Source: Plantactinospora sp. KBS50
Lineage (GTDB): Bacteria; Actinomycetota; Actinomycetes; Mycobacteriales; Micromonosporaceae
Direction of reading: 5' to 3'
Assembly (NCBI RefSeq): GCF_002285795.1
Contig: NZ_CP022961.1
Location: 2,480,001 to 2,544,000, forward strand
DNA: 64,000 nucleotides
Positions within the stretch are counted from its first letter, which is position 1; each line of letters opens with the position of its first letter. Below the pieces are notes generated by a model. It was not told the origin of the DNA. It saw only the letters and a program-made list of their open reading frames with translations, and ran no database searches. This document shows positions 1 to 8,499 of this stretch, in pieces. The position numbers were made by a program, and so were the translations under genes.

Positions 1-58
1 CACCACCGACCGCCAGGCTCTCAGGAGCCGCCGGGCGGATACGAGGAGAGGAGATGGC

Positions 59-1327
59 ATGACCCGACGTGTCGCGATAACCGGGATCGGCGTGATCGCA
101 CCGGGCGGCATCGGTACCGATGCCTTCTGGAATCGCATCCTGTCCGGCCGCAGCGCCACCCGCACCATCACCACGTTCGACCCGACGCCGTTCCGGTCCC
201 GGATGGCCGGCGAGTGCGACTTCGACCCGGCCGAGCACGGCCTCACCCCGCAGGAGATCCGCCGGATGGACCGCGCGGCGCAGTTCGCCGTCGTGTGCAC
301 CCGGGAGTGCCTGGCCGACTCCGGCCTGTCCACCGGGGAGGTCGCGGCCACCCGGACCGGGGTGACGGTCGGCAGCGCGGTCGGCTGCACCATCAAACTG
401 GAGAACGAGTACCTGGTCCTCTCCGACGGCGGCCAGCGCTGGAACGTCGACCCCGGCTACGCGGTACCGCACCTCTACGACTACTTCGTGCCGAGTTCGC
501 TGGCGGCCGAGGTGGCCTGGCAGGTGGGGGCCGAGGGCCCGGTGTCGGTGGTCTCCGACGGCTGCACCGCCGGCATCGACGCCATCGGGTACGCCTGCCA
601 ACTGATCCGCGACGACGAGGCGGACGTGGTGATCGCCGGCGGCACGGAGGCCCCGATCGCACCGATCACGGTGGCCTGCTTCGACGCCATCCGGGCCACC
701 TCCGCGCACAACGACGACCCCGAGCACGCGCTGCGGCCCTACGACGTCAGCCGCAACGGCTTCGTGCTCGGCGAGGGCGCCGCCATGTTCGTGCTGGAGG
801 AACTGGAGCACGCCCGGCGGCGCGGCGCCAGGATCTACGCGACCATCGACGCCGTCGCCACCCGGGCCAACGCGTACCACATGACCGGGTTGCAGGCCGA
901 CGGCCGGGAGATGGCCGAGGCCATCCGGGTCGTCCTCGACAAGTCCCGGGTACGCCCGGAACAGGTCGACTGGGTCAGCATGCACGGCACCGGCACCAAG
1001 CAGAACGACCGGCACGAGACGGCGGCGGTCAAGCGCACCCTGGGCGAGCACGCCTACCGGACGCCGGCCAGCTCGATCAAGTCCATGGTGGGCCACTCGC
1101 TCGGTGCGATCGGCGCCATCGAGACCGCCGCCTGCGCGCTGGCCATCACACACGGGATGGTCCCGCCCACGGCGAACCTGCACGAGCAGGACCCGGAACT
1201 GGACCTGGACTACGTACCCCTGCACGCGAGGGAGTGGACCGTGGACGTGGCACTGAACGTGGGCAGCGGGTTCGGCGGCTTCCAGAGCGCCATGCTGCTC
1301 TCCCGGCCCGAGGCGGTGGCCCGGTGA
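59..1327 (+). CDS. Type II PKS ketosynthase alpha (KS-alpha)
   Basis: This is the condensing subunit of the minimal type II polyketide synthase; with the chain length factor it extends an ACP-bound poly-beta-keto chain from malonyl units. The 422 residues match the family length. The active-site cysteine is Cys169 in the motif VVSDGCTAGIDA, followed by the HGTGT and VGHSLGAIGAIE histidine motifs. The ATG start is preceded by a GAGGAGAGG ribosome site. The stop overlaps the GTG of KS-beta, which is normal for this translationally coupled pair. Chain length cannot be read from the sequence by eye. The gene lies at the left window edge, so further cluster genes probably lie upstream. Confidence 0.97.
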   Translation: MTRRVAITGIGVIAPGGIGTDAFWNRILSGRSATRTITTFDPTPFRSRMAGECDFDPAEHGLTPQEIRRMDRAAQFAVVCTRECLADSGLSTGEVAATRTGVTVGSAVGCTIKLENEYLVLSDGGQRWNVDPGYAVPHLYDYFVPSSLAAEVAWQVGAEGPVSVVSDGCTAGIDAIGYACQLIRDDEADVVIAGGTEAPIAPITVACFDAIRATSAHNDDPEHALRPYDVSRNGFVLGEGAAMFVLEELEHARRRGARIYATIDAVATRANAYHMTGLQADGREMAEAIRVVLDKSRVRPEQVDWVSMHGTGTKQNDRHETAAVKRTLGEHAYRTPASSIKSMVGHSLGAIGAIETAACALAITHGMVPPTANLHEQDPELDLDYVPLHAREWTVDVALNVGSGFGGFQSAMLLSRPEAVAR

Positions 1328-2634
1328 CCGGCCCGGTGACCGGCCCGAGGACCCGGGCCGTGGTGACCGGCCTCGGGGTGCTGGCCCCGACCGGGCTCGG
1401 CGCGGACGAGCACTGGGCCGCCACCGCGGCCGGCCGGGCGGCCATCGGGCCGATCGGCCGGTTCGACGCGAGCACCTACCCGGTCCGGCTGGCCGGTGAG
1501 ATCGGCGCGTTCGAGCCGACCGACCACCTGCCCAGCCGGCTCATCCCGCAGACCGACCGGATGACCCAGCTCGCCCTGGTGGCGACCGAATGGGCGCTCG
1601 CCGACGCCGCGCTGACCGTCGACGAGGGCTGCGACTTCGACTTCGGCGTGGTCACCTCCGCCTCCGCGGGCGGGTTCGAGTTCGGCCAGCGCGAGTTGCA
1701 GAAGCTCTGGACCGAGGGACCGGGCACGGTCAGCGCGTACATGTCGTTCTCCTGGTTCTACGCGGTGAACACCGGGCAGATCTCGATCCGGCACAAGCTG
1801 CGCGGCCCCGCCTCCGCGCTGGTCACCGACCAGGCCGGCGGGCTGGACGCGGTCGGCCACGCCCGCCGGCTGGTCCGCGACGGCACGCCCGCGGTGATCA
1901 CCGCAGGCGTGGACTCGTCGCTGTGCCCGATGGGGCTGGTCTCGCAGTTGCCCAGCGGGCAGCTCAGCGAGCGGCGGGACCCGGCCACCGCGTACCGGCC
2001 CTTCGGCCTGGACGCCACCGGCGGGGTGATCGGCGAGGGCGGTGCGGTGCTGATCGTGGAGGACGCCGACGCCGCCGCGCGGCGCGGCGCGCCGCGGATC
2101 TACGGCGAGATCGTGGGGTACGCGGCCACCTTCGACCCGCCGCCGGGTTCGGGCCGCGAGTGCGGCCTGGGCCGGGCCGCGGCGCAGGCGCTCGCCCAGG
2201 CCGACGTGCTGCCCGACGACATCGACGTGGTCTTCGCCGACGCGGCCGGCGTTCCGGAGGCGGACCTGGCGGAGGCGCAGGCGCTGGAGAAGCTGTTCGG
2301 ACCCGGCGGGGTGCCGGTGACCGCACCGAAGTCGATGACCGGGCGGCTGGGCGCCGGCGCGGGTGCCCTGGACGTGGCGACCGCGCTGCTGGCGATGCGG
2401 GCCGGCGTCGTGCCGCCGACGGTGAACGTCGGCGACCCGGCCCCCGGCTACCAGCTCGACCTGGTCACCGCGGCGCGCCGGCTGCCGATCCGGACCGCCC
2501 TGGTGCTGGCCCGCGGCCGGGGCGGCTTCAACGCGGCGATCGTGCTGCGCGGCGGCCCGCAACCGCACGACGACGAGGCCGCCCGGGACGGGGATTCCGG
2601 GACGGCAGGTACCGAGGAGAGGAGTGGCCGATGA
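1324..2634 (+). CDS. Type II PKS chain length factor (KS-beta)
   Basis: This is the partner of KS-alpha that sets polyketide chain length. It is 436 residues and has the ketosynthase fold, but the catalytic cysteine is replaced by glutamine (motif VTDQAGGLDA, Gln near residue 170), the hallmark of a chain length factor. The GTG start overlaps the KS-alpha stop as GTGA, and the ATG of the ACP gene overlaps its own stop. The first residues, a Val-Thr-Gly-Pro repeat, come from a short GACCGGCCCGGT duplication. The C-terminal tail after the GRGGFNAA segment is poorly conserved in the family. Confidence 0.96.
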   Translation: MTGPVTGPRTRAVVTGLGVLAPTGLGADEHWAATAAGRAAIGPIGRFDASTYPVRLAGEIGAFEPTDHLPSRLIPQTDRMTQLALVATEWALADAALTVDEGCDFDFGVVTSASAGGFEFGQRELQKLWTEGPGTVSAYMSFSWFYAVNTGQISIRHKLRGPASALVTDQAGGLDAVGHARRLVRDGTPAVITAGVDSSLCPMGLVSQLPSGQLSERRDPATAYRPFGLDATGGVIGEGGAVLIVEDADAAARRGAPRIYGEIVGYAATFDPPPGSGRECGLGRAAAQALAQADVLPDDIDVVFADAAGVPEADLAEAQALEKLFGPGGVPVTAPKSMTGRLGAGAGALDVATALLAMRAGVVPPTVNVGDPAPGYQLDLVTAARRLPIRTALVLARGRGGFNAAIVLRGGPQPHDDEAARDGDSGTAGTEERSGR

Positions 2635-2891
2635 GCCAGTTCACCATCGACGACCTGAAGAGGATCATGCGCGAGTGCGCCGGCGAGGACGAGGGCGTCG
2701 ACCTTGACGGCGACATCGGCGGCGTCCCGTTCGACCAGCTCGGGTACGACTCGCTGGCGCTGCTGGAGACGGCGGCCCGGGTGGAGCGCGAGTTCCGGGT
2801 GTCGCTGCCGGACGGCCTGGTGGGCGACGTGGACACCCCGGCGGCGTTCGTGGCGTTCGTGAACGGGCGCTTCCTGGCCCAGACCGGCTGA
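2631..2891 (+). CDS. Type II PKS acyl carrier protein
   Basis: This 86-residue carrier protein holds the growing polyketide on a phosphopantetheine arm. The attachment serine is Ser41 in the motif LGYDSLALLE, the classic form for aromatic polyketide ACPs. The ATG overlaps the stop of KS-beta (ATGA), with a GAGGAGAGGAG ribosome site upstream inside the KS-beta coding region. It completes the minimal PKS. A strong hairpin follows immediately, and the next gene is on the opposite strand, so the KS-alpha/KS-beta/ACP transcript probably ends here. Confidence 0.97.
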   Translation: MSQFTIDDLKRIMRECAGEDEGVDLDGDIGGVPFDQLGYDSLALLETAARVEREFRVSLPDGLVGDVDTPAAFVAFVNGRFLAQTG

Positions 2892-2923
2892 GCGGACGGC
2901 CGGGGCCGGACCCTCACCGCCAC

Positions 2924-2962
2924 CCGGGCGGGCCGGAGCGCACCGCGCTCCGGCCCGCCCGG
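2924..2962. terminator. Perfect hairpin after the minimal PKS
   Basis: A perfect 17-base inverted repeat (arms 2924-2940 and 2946-2962, loop CACCG) starts about 30 bases after the ACP stop, between convergent genes. It is very GC-rich and lacks a U tract, as is common for actinobacterial terminators. It probably serves both the ACP and the epimerase transcripts. Confidence 0.75.
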
Positions 2963-3018
2963 CGTCTGTGGCCCGGCCCGCCCGCGGCCGCCGCGCCGCC
3001 CGGCCGGGCGCCGTTCGG

Positions 3019-3066
3019 CGCGGATCTCGGCGCGGGACCTCGACGCGGATCTCGGCGCGGGACCTC
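3019..3066. repeat. Two-copy 25-bp direct repeat abutting the epimerase stop
   Basis: Two copies of a 25-base unit (beginning CGCGGATCTCGGCGCGGGAC) lie head to tail and end at the stop codon of the minus-strand epimerase gene. The copies differ only at their last two bases. It is one of several stop-anchored tandem repeats in the window. Confidence 0.85.
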
Positions 3067-3673
3067 AGCGCAGGACCGGGCGCTGCCGGTCGTAGAGGGC
3101 CCGGCACTGCGCGTACGTCGGCAGCAGGCCGGCCCGGATCGCCTCGGTCAGCCCCGGCGCCTCGGCGTCCTTGCGGGACATCAGCGGCTTGCGGGTGAGC
3201 TGCCAGGGCAGCCCCAGCTCGGGATCGAGCGGATTGATCTCCAGCGGCGTGCCCGGCTGGTACGTGGTCGAGCACAGGTAGCCCACGCAGGCGTCGTCGG
3301 TCAGCGCCACGAAGCCGTGCCCCAGCCCCTCGGCGACGTACACCCCGGCACCGCCCGTGGCGTCCAGCCGGTTCACCGCGTGCGCGCCGAAGGTCGGCGA
3401 GTCCAGCCGCAGGTCGACCACGATGTCCAGCACGGCGCCGCGGACACAGTTGACGAACTTCGCCTGTCCCGGCGGGAGCCGGACGCCGTGGATGCCGCGC
3501 AGCGTGCCGCGCCGGGAGACCGAGTAGTTCGCCTGCCGCGGGGTGAACGCGTGGCCGGTGGCCTCCAGCAGGCTGTCCCAGCGCAGCGCCTCGTAGAAGC
3601 AGCCGCGTGCGTCCTCCAGCATGCTCGGAACGATCCGGTACGCGTCGAGCACCGCCAACGGATGGATCTCCAT
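3065..3673 (-). CDS. dTDP-4-keto-6-deoxyhexose 3,5-epimerase
   Basis: This cupin enzyme epimerises dTDP-4-keto-6-deoxyglucose, giving entry to L-configured sugars, or only C-5/C-3 in antibiotic variants. The 202 residues fit the RmlC family. Visible motifs are the N-terminal DARGCFYEALRW segment, the Gln-Ala-Asn-Tyr-Ser-Val-Ser-Arg active-site region, GTLRGIHG with the catalytic base histidine, and the later DDACVGYLCSTTYQPG segment. It is transcribed divergently from the thymidylyltransferase across 157 bases that should hold both promoters; I see no clear -35/-10 pair there. Whether it acts at one or both carbons cannot be read from the sequence. Confidence 0.93.
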   Translation of the reverse strand: MEIHPLAVLDAYRIVPSMLEDARGCFYEALRWDSLLEATGHAFTPRQANYSVSRRGTLRGIHGVRLPPGQAKFVNCVRGAVLDIVVDLRLDSPTFGAHAVNRLDATGGAGVYVAEGLGHGFVALTDDACVGYLCSTTYQPGTPLEINPLDPELGLPWQLTRKPLMSRKDAEAPGLTEAIRAGLLPTYAQCRALYDRQRPVLR

Positions 3674-3830
3674 GTCCGGAAGCTAGCCACGACGCCTCAA
3701 GCCTGAGTCGAAACCGTGCCGCCCCCGACGGTCTTGGACCGGTTCTCGAAGGCACCTCGTGGGGCGGTCCGTATCCATGAGATGCCCGGCCGCGCGGAAG
3801 TGCCAGCGGCCCGTCGAGAGTGGGTAACGC

Positions 3831-4901
3831 ATGAAGGCTCTGGTCCTAGCCGGGGGCCTCGGCAGCAGGCTCCGGCCGTTCAGCTACAGCATGCCCAAGC
3901 AGTTGGTGCCGGTCGCCAACCGCCCCGTGTTGCTGCACTGCCTCGACCGCCTGCGCGAGGTCGGCATCACCGACGTCGCGATCGTGGTCAGCAGCGAACG
4001 GGGTCAGGCGATCCGGGACGCCGTGGGCGACGGAAGCCAGCACGGACTCCGGCTCACCTACCTGTCGCAGGAGGCGCCGCTGGGACTGGCGCACTGCGTC
4101 CAGCTCGCCGCGGACTTCCTCGGCGACGACGACTTCCTGATGTATCTCGGTGACAACATCTTCGCCAGCGGACTCGGCGAACTGGCCGAGACGTTCCGGC
4201 GGGACCGGCCGGCCGTGCAGCTGGTGGTGACCAAGGTGCCGGACCCGTCCGAGTACGGCGTCGCCGAGGTCGACCCGGACGGCCGGGTCGACCGGCTGGT
4301 GGAGAAGCCGAAGAACCCCACCAGCGACCTGGCCGTGATCGGCGTGTACTTCTTCACCGCCGCCATCCACGAGGCGACCCGGCGTATCCAGCCGAGCGCC
4401 CGCGGCGAGCTGGAGATCACCGACGCGATCCAGTGGCTGGTGGCCGGCGGCGCCGACGTGCGGGCCGCCATCTACACCGGGTACTGGCGGGACACCGGAC
4501 GCATCGACGACATGCTGGAGTGCAACCGGGTGCTGCTGGAGTCCACCGAGCACCGGCTGCTCGGCGAGGTGGACGCGGCGAGCGAGGTCTGCGGCCCGGT
4601 GGCCATCGAACCCGGCGCCCGGGTGGTGCGGTCCCGGATCGTCGGGCCGGCCGTGGTCGGCGCCGACAGCGTCGTGGTGGACAGCTACATCGGCCCGTAC
4701 ACGGCGCTGGGCCGCGGCTGCGTGCTCGCCGGCGCCGGCATCGAGTACTCCATCGTCCTGGACCGGGTCTCCGTGCGGGACGTCCGGGGCATCCACGGCT
4801 CGCTGATCGGCCGCTCGGCGGAGGTCTGCCTGTCCGACGGCGACCTCGCCCGGCACCGCCTGGTCATCGGCGACGACACCCGGGTGGAGGTCGTGGCATG
4901 A
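3831..4901 (+). CDS. Glucose-1-phosphate thymidylyltransferase (long form)
   Basis: This enzyme makes dTDP-glucose from glucose 1-phosphate and dTTP, the first committed step for all the deoxysugars of the cluster. The N-terminal nucleotidyltransferase domain has LAGGLGSRLRPFS, the YLGDNIF metal motif and VEKPKNP. The 356-residue length includes a C-terminal left-handed helix domain (residues about 250-350), as in the StrD/DesIII type of antibiotic clusters rather than the shorter RmlA of cell-wall pathways. The ATG start follows GTGGGTAACGC. The stop overlaps the start of the 4,6-dehydratase gene (ATGA). Confidence 0.95.
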   Translation: MKALVLAGGLGSRLRPFSYSMPKQLVPVANRPVLLHCLDRLREVGITDVAIVVSSERGQAIRDAVGDGSQHGLRLTYLSQEAPLGLAHCVQLAADFLGDDDFLMYLGDNIFASGLGELAETFRRDRPAVQLVVTKVPDPSEYGVAEVDPDGRVDRLVEKPKNPTSDLAVIGVYFFTAAIHEATRRIQPSARGELEITDAIQWLVAGGADVRAAIYTGYWRDTGRIDDMLECNRVLLESTEHRLLGEVDAASEVCGPVAIEPGARVVRSRIVGPAVVGADSVVVDSYIGPYTALGRGCVLAGAGIEYSIVLDRVSVRDVRGIHGSLIGRSAEVCLSDGDLARHRLVIGDDTRVEVVA

Positions 4902-5872
4902 GGCTGCTGGTCACCGGCGGCGCCGGCTTCATCGGATCGCACTACGTCCGCGGGATGCTCGCCGGCCGGCACGCCGGCTACGAGCGGGCCGAGGTCACCG
5001 TGCTGGACAAGTTCACCTACGCCGGCAACCGGGACAACCTGCCGGCCGCGGACCCGCGGCTCACGGTCGTCGAGGGCGACATCTGCGACGCCGGCCTGCT
5101 CACCGACCTGCTGCCGGGACACGACGCGGTGCTGCACTTCGCCGCCGAGTCGCACGTGGACCGCTCGGTGGCCGGCGCCGCGCCGTTCGCCATGACCAAC
5201 GTGGTCGGCACCCAGACGCTGCTGGAGGCGTGCGTACGCACCGGCGTGCAGCGGGTGGTGCACGTCTCCACCGACGAGGTGTACGGCTCGATCGAGGCCG
5301 GTTCCTGGACGGAGTCCTGGCCGTTGCAGCCCAACTCGCCGTACGCGGCCACGAAGGCCGGCAGCGACCTGGTGGCCCGGTCGTTCTGGCGCACCCACGG
5401 GCTCGCCGTCTCGATCACCCGGTGCTGCAACAACTACGGCCCGTACCAGTACCCGGAGAAGGTCATCCCGCGTTTCGTGACCAACCTGCTGGAGGGCGAG
5501 CCGGTGCCGCTGTACGGCGACGGCCGCAACGTCCGGGAGTGGCTGCACGTGGACGACCACTGCCGGGCCGTGCAACTGGTGCTCACCGGCGGCCGGGCCG
5601 GGGAGATCTACAACGTCGGCGGCGGCGTGGAGCTGAGCAACCGGGAACTGACGCAGCGGCTGCTGCGGCACTGCGGCGTCGACTGGTCGATGGTGCGCCA
5701 GGTGGACGACCGGCTCGGCCACGACCTGCGCTACTCGCTGGACGACAGCAAGATCCGGACCGAGCTGGGCTACCGGCCGCTCGTCGACTTCGACCGCGGG
5801 CTGGCCGAGGTCGTCCAGTGGTACCGGGACAACTCGTGGTGGTGGAAGCCGCTGCGGGGCACGCGGCGCTAG
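4898..5872 (+). CDS. dTDP-glucose 4,6-dehydratase
   Basis: This NAD-dependent extended SDR converts dTDP-glucose to dTDP-4-keto-6-deoxyglucose. The 324 residues begin with the Rossmann motif GGAGFIGSHYV. The RmlB signatures follow: HFAAESHVDRS, STDEVYGS, and the catalytic Tyr-x3-Lys as SPYAATKAG. The NNYGPYQYPEK and REWLHVDDHC segments are also typical. The start overlaps the preceding stop, so nucleotide-sugar formation is translationally coupled. It supplies the intermediate used by the 2,3-dehydratase and the 3-dehydratase encoded further on. Confidence 0.97.
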   Translation: MRLLVTGGAGFIGSHYVRGMLAGRHAGYERAEVTVLDKFTYAGNRDNLPAADPRLTVVEGDICDAGLLTDLLPGHDAVLHFAAESHVDRSVAGAAPFAMTNVVGTQTLLEACVRTGVQRVVHVSTDEVYGSIEAGSWTESWPLQPNSPYAATKAGSDLVARSFWRTHGLAVSITRCCNNYGPYQYPEKVIPRFVTNLLEGEPVPLYGDGRNVREWLHVDDHCRAVQLVLTGGRAGEIYNVGGGVELSNRELTQRLLRHCGVDWSMVRQVDDRLGHDLRYSLDDSKIRTELGYRPLVDFDRGLAEVVQWYRDNSWWWKPLRGTRR

Positions 5873-5887
5873 AGACAGGAAGGCATC

Positions 5888-7057
5888 ATGCGCGTACTGG
5901 TCAGCACGGCACCGCTGCACGGCCACTTCTTCCCGCTCGTGCCGTTGAGCTGGGCGTTGCGGGCCGCCGGACACGACGTCCTGGTCGCCACCCCGGCCAA
6001 CTTCGCCGACGAGGTCGCCGCCACCGGGCTCCCGGTGGTGCCCTGCGCCGGGCCGATCGAGTTCGCCGAGTTCATGTTTCACGACCGGCAGGGCCGGCGG
6101 CTCGCCCAACCCAGCGACCCGACGCAGCGGCGGCACTCCAGCGGCCGCGCCTGGGGCCGGCTGGCCGCCCGTACCCTCGACGGCACCCTCGACCTGGTCC
6201 GCGACTGGCGTCCGGACCTCGTGGTGGGCGAGCCCACCGAGTTCGCCGGCGCCATCGCCGCGGCCGCCGCCGGGATCCCTTGGGTGGAACACTCCTGGGG
6301 GCTGGCGGTGCAGCCCGAGTACCGGCCGGCGGCCGGCGCCGAACTGGCCGGCGAGTGCGCCCGGTCCGGGCTGGGCGGCCTGCCCGAGCCGGCACTGCGG
6401 ATCGACGTCTGCCCGCCGTCGGTGCAGCGCCCCGGCGCGCCGCAGGGCCAGCAGATGCGGTACGTGCCGTTCAACGGCCCGGCCGTGCTGCCGCAGTGGG
6501 CCCGCGGCCCGGCGCCCGGCCCCCGGATCTGCCTGACCCTGGGCAGCATGCTGCCCAGGCACGGGCTGCTCGACTTCGCCGGGATGCTGCGCGACTGGGC
6601 CACCGCGCTCACCGGGCTCGGCGTCGAGGTGGTCGTCGGGGTGGCCGACGAGGTGGCCCGGTCCTGGACCGACCTGCCGCCCGGGGTCCGCGCGACCGGC
6701 TGGCTGCCGCTGCACCTGGTGCTGCCCGGCTGCGCCGCCGTGGTGCACCACGGCGGACCCGGCTCGCTGTTCACCGCGCTCGCCCTCGGGGTTCCCCAGC
6801 TCGCGCTGCCGCAGACCGCGGACCAGTTCGAGAACAGCGACCGGATGGTCGCGGCCGGCGCCGGGCTGCGGCTGCTGCCGGCCGAACGGACCACCGACGC
6901 CGTGGTGGACGCCTGCCGCGACCTGCTGGCCGAGTCCCTGTACCGCAAGAACGCCGAGTCGATCGCCGAGGAGAACGCCGTCGGACCCAGCCCCGCCGAG
7001 GTCGTCGGGGTGCTCGAACGGCTCGTCGCGGCAGATCCGTGGAAGGAGATGGCGTGA
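5888..7057 (+). CDS. GT1-family glycosyltransferase, group B
   Basis: This is a 389-residue GT-B fold glycosyltransferase of the family that transfers NDP-deoxysugars to polyketide aglycones or sugar chains. The N-terminal acceptor domain starts MRVLVSTAPLHGHFFPLVPL with the conserved catalytic histidine region. The C-terminal donor site reads LVLPGCAAVVHHGGPGS followed by PQTADQFENSDRM, close to the DQ motif for the donor sugar. It resembles the glycosyltransferase at 10357 (both have the CPPSVQ segment) more than the group at 13.5, 24.6, 25.9 and 33.4 kb. Acceptor and donor are not predictable. The start has an AGGAAGG ribosome site, and the stop overlaps the next GTG. Confidence 0.93.
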   Translation: MRVLVSTAPLHGHFFPLVPLSWALRAAGHDVLVATPANFADEVAATGLPVVPCAGPIEFAEFMFHDRQGRRLAQPSDPTQRRHSSGRAWGRLAARTLDGTLDLVRDWRPDLVVGEPTEFAGAIAAAAAGIPWVEHSWGLAVQPEYRPAAGAELAGECARSGLGGLPEPALRIDVCPPSVQRPGAPQGQQMRYVPFNGPAVLPQWARGPAPGPRICLTLGSMLPRHGLLDFAGMLRDWATALTGLGVEVVVGVADEVARSWTDLPPGVRATGWLPLHLVLPGCAAVVHHGGPGSLFTALALGVPQLALPQTADQFENSDRMVAAGAGLRLLPAERTTDAVVDACRDLLAESLYRKNAESIAEENAVGPSPAEVVGVLERLVAADPWKEMA

Positions 7058-8499
7058 CCACCACCGCACCCCACCCGCTGTTGGTGACCGGGGACGACCG
7101 GCGGGTCGCCGACCGGTTCACCAGGTCGGCCCTGACCACCGACGGCCGGTTGCTGCCCACCGCGCGGTTCGAGAGCTGGCTGGCCGAGCGGGCCGGCATG
7201 AACCGGTTCGCGGTGCACCGCGTACCGTTCCAGGACCTGGACGGCTGGCGGTTCGCCGAGGACACCGGCAACCTCGTGCACAGCAGCGGCCGGTTCTTCT
7301 CGGTGGAGGGCCTGGAGGTCGCCACCGACTTCGGCCGGGTCCCGCGGTGGACCCAGCCGATCATCAACCAGCCGGAGATCGGCATCGTCGGCATCCTGGT
7401 CAAGGAGTTCGACGGCATCCTGCACTGCCTCATGCAGGCCAAGATGGAGCCCGGCAACGTCAACACGCTCCAGTTGTCCCCGACCGTGCAGGCCACCCGC
7501 AGCAACTACACCCGGGTGCACAAGGGCAGCGCCATCCCGTACCTCGAACACTTCGTGGCGCCGCGCACCGGCCAGGTGCTGGTGGACGCGCTCCAGTCCG
7601 AGCAGGGCGCCTGGTTCCTGCACAAGCGCAACCGCAACATGGTGGTGCAGACCGACGAGGACATCGAGGTCCGCGACGACTTCTGCTGGCTCACCATCGG
7701 CCAGATCCACGAACTGCTCCGGGTGGACAACCTGGTCAACATGGACTCCCGGACGGTGCTGTCCTGCATGCCGTTCGGCCGCCCGGACGGCCCCGCCCGC
7801 ACCGTGGCCGGCGACGACCCGTTCCGGGCCGCGCTCGTCGAGTCCGTCGGCGGCCAGCGCGGCGCGCTGCACACCGACGCCGAGGTGCTGAGCTGGTTCG
7901 TGGAGGCGAAGTCCCGCTACGCCCACCAGCGGCGCCGGATCCCGCTGCGCGAACTGGAGGGCTGGCGGGCCGGACCGGACGCCATCTCGCACGAGGACGG
8001 CAAGTACTTCCAGATCGTCGGCGTGCAGGTGGAGGCGAGCAGCCGCGAGGTGTCCAGCTGGACGCAGCCGCTGGTGGCGCCGGTCGGGCACGGCATCTCG
8101 GCGTTCCTGACCCGGCGCATCGACGGGGTGCTGCACGTGCTGGCGCAGGCCCGGGCCGAGGCCGGCACGCTGGACGTGGTGGAGCTGGCGCCGACCGTGC
8201 ACTGCCTGCCCGGCAACTACCGGGACGTGCCGCGGGAACACCGGCCGGCCTTCCTGGACCAGGTGCTCTCCGCCGACCGGTCCCGGATCCGCTACGAGGT
8301 GGTGCAGTCCGAGGAGGGCGGCCGGTTCTACCACGCGCAGAACCGCTACCAGATCATCGAGGCCGACGACCTGCCGCTGGCCGTGCCGCCGGACTACCGC
8401 TGGGTGACGGTGGCGCAGCTGATGGGTCTGCTGCGGCTGTCGAACTACCTCAACGTGGAGGCACGCAGCCTGGTCGCGTGCCTGCAGACGCTGTGGTGA
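7054..8499 (+). CDS. NDP-4-keto-6-deoxyhexose 2,3-dehydratase
   Basis: This enzyme removes the C-2 hydroxyl in the first step of 2,6-dideoxysugar formation. The 481 residues contain two tandem homologous halves, as in the EryBVI/TylX3/SpnO family. Each half has a W-x-F/A-x-D/E segment, an SSGRFFSVEG/EDGKYFQIVG strand, the WTQP motif (residues near 100 and 340), a QA-x-(x)E-G segment, and a QSEQGAWF/QSEEGGRF strand. The GTG start overlaps the preceding glycosyltransferase stop, and the stop overlaps the GTG of the 3-ketoreductase, so these three are coupled. The product is a 3,4-diketo sugar that the next enzyme reduces. Confidence 0.96.
   Translation: MTTTAPHPLLVTGDDRRVADRFTRSALTTDGRLLPTARFESWLAERAGMNRFAVHRVPFQDLDGWRFAEDTGNLVHSSGRFFSVEGLEVATDFGRVPRWTQPIINQPEIGIVGILVKEFDGILHCLMQAKMEPGNVNTLQLSPTVQATRSNYTRVHKGSAIPYLEHFVAPRTGQVLVDALQSEQGAWFLHKRNRNMVVQTDEDIEVRDDFCWLTIGQIHELLRVDNLVNMDSRTVLSCMPFGRPDGPARTVAGDDPFRAALVESVGGQRGALHTDAEVLSWFVEAKSRYAHQRRRIPLRELEGWRAGPDAISHEDGKYFQIVGVQVEASSREVSSWTQPLVAPVGHGISAFLTRRIDGVLHVLAQARAEAGTLDVVELAPTVHCLPGNYRDVPREHRPAFLDQVLSADRSRIRYEVVQSEEGGRFYHAQNRYQIIEADDLPLAVPPDYRWVTVAQLMGLLRLSNYLNVEARSLVACLQTLW

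Noticed and set aside
1210-2568. Long minus-strand open frame opposite the chain length factor gene
   Set aside because: It is a GC-driven shadow rich in Arg, Gly and His without conserved motifs; KS-beta on the plus strand is unmistakable. The same applies to long frames opposite most genes here.
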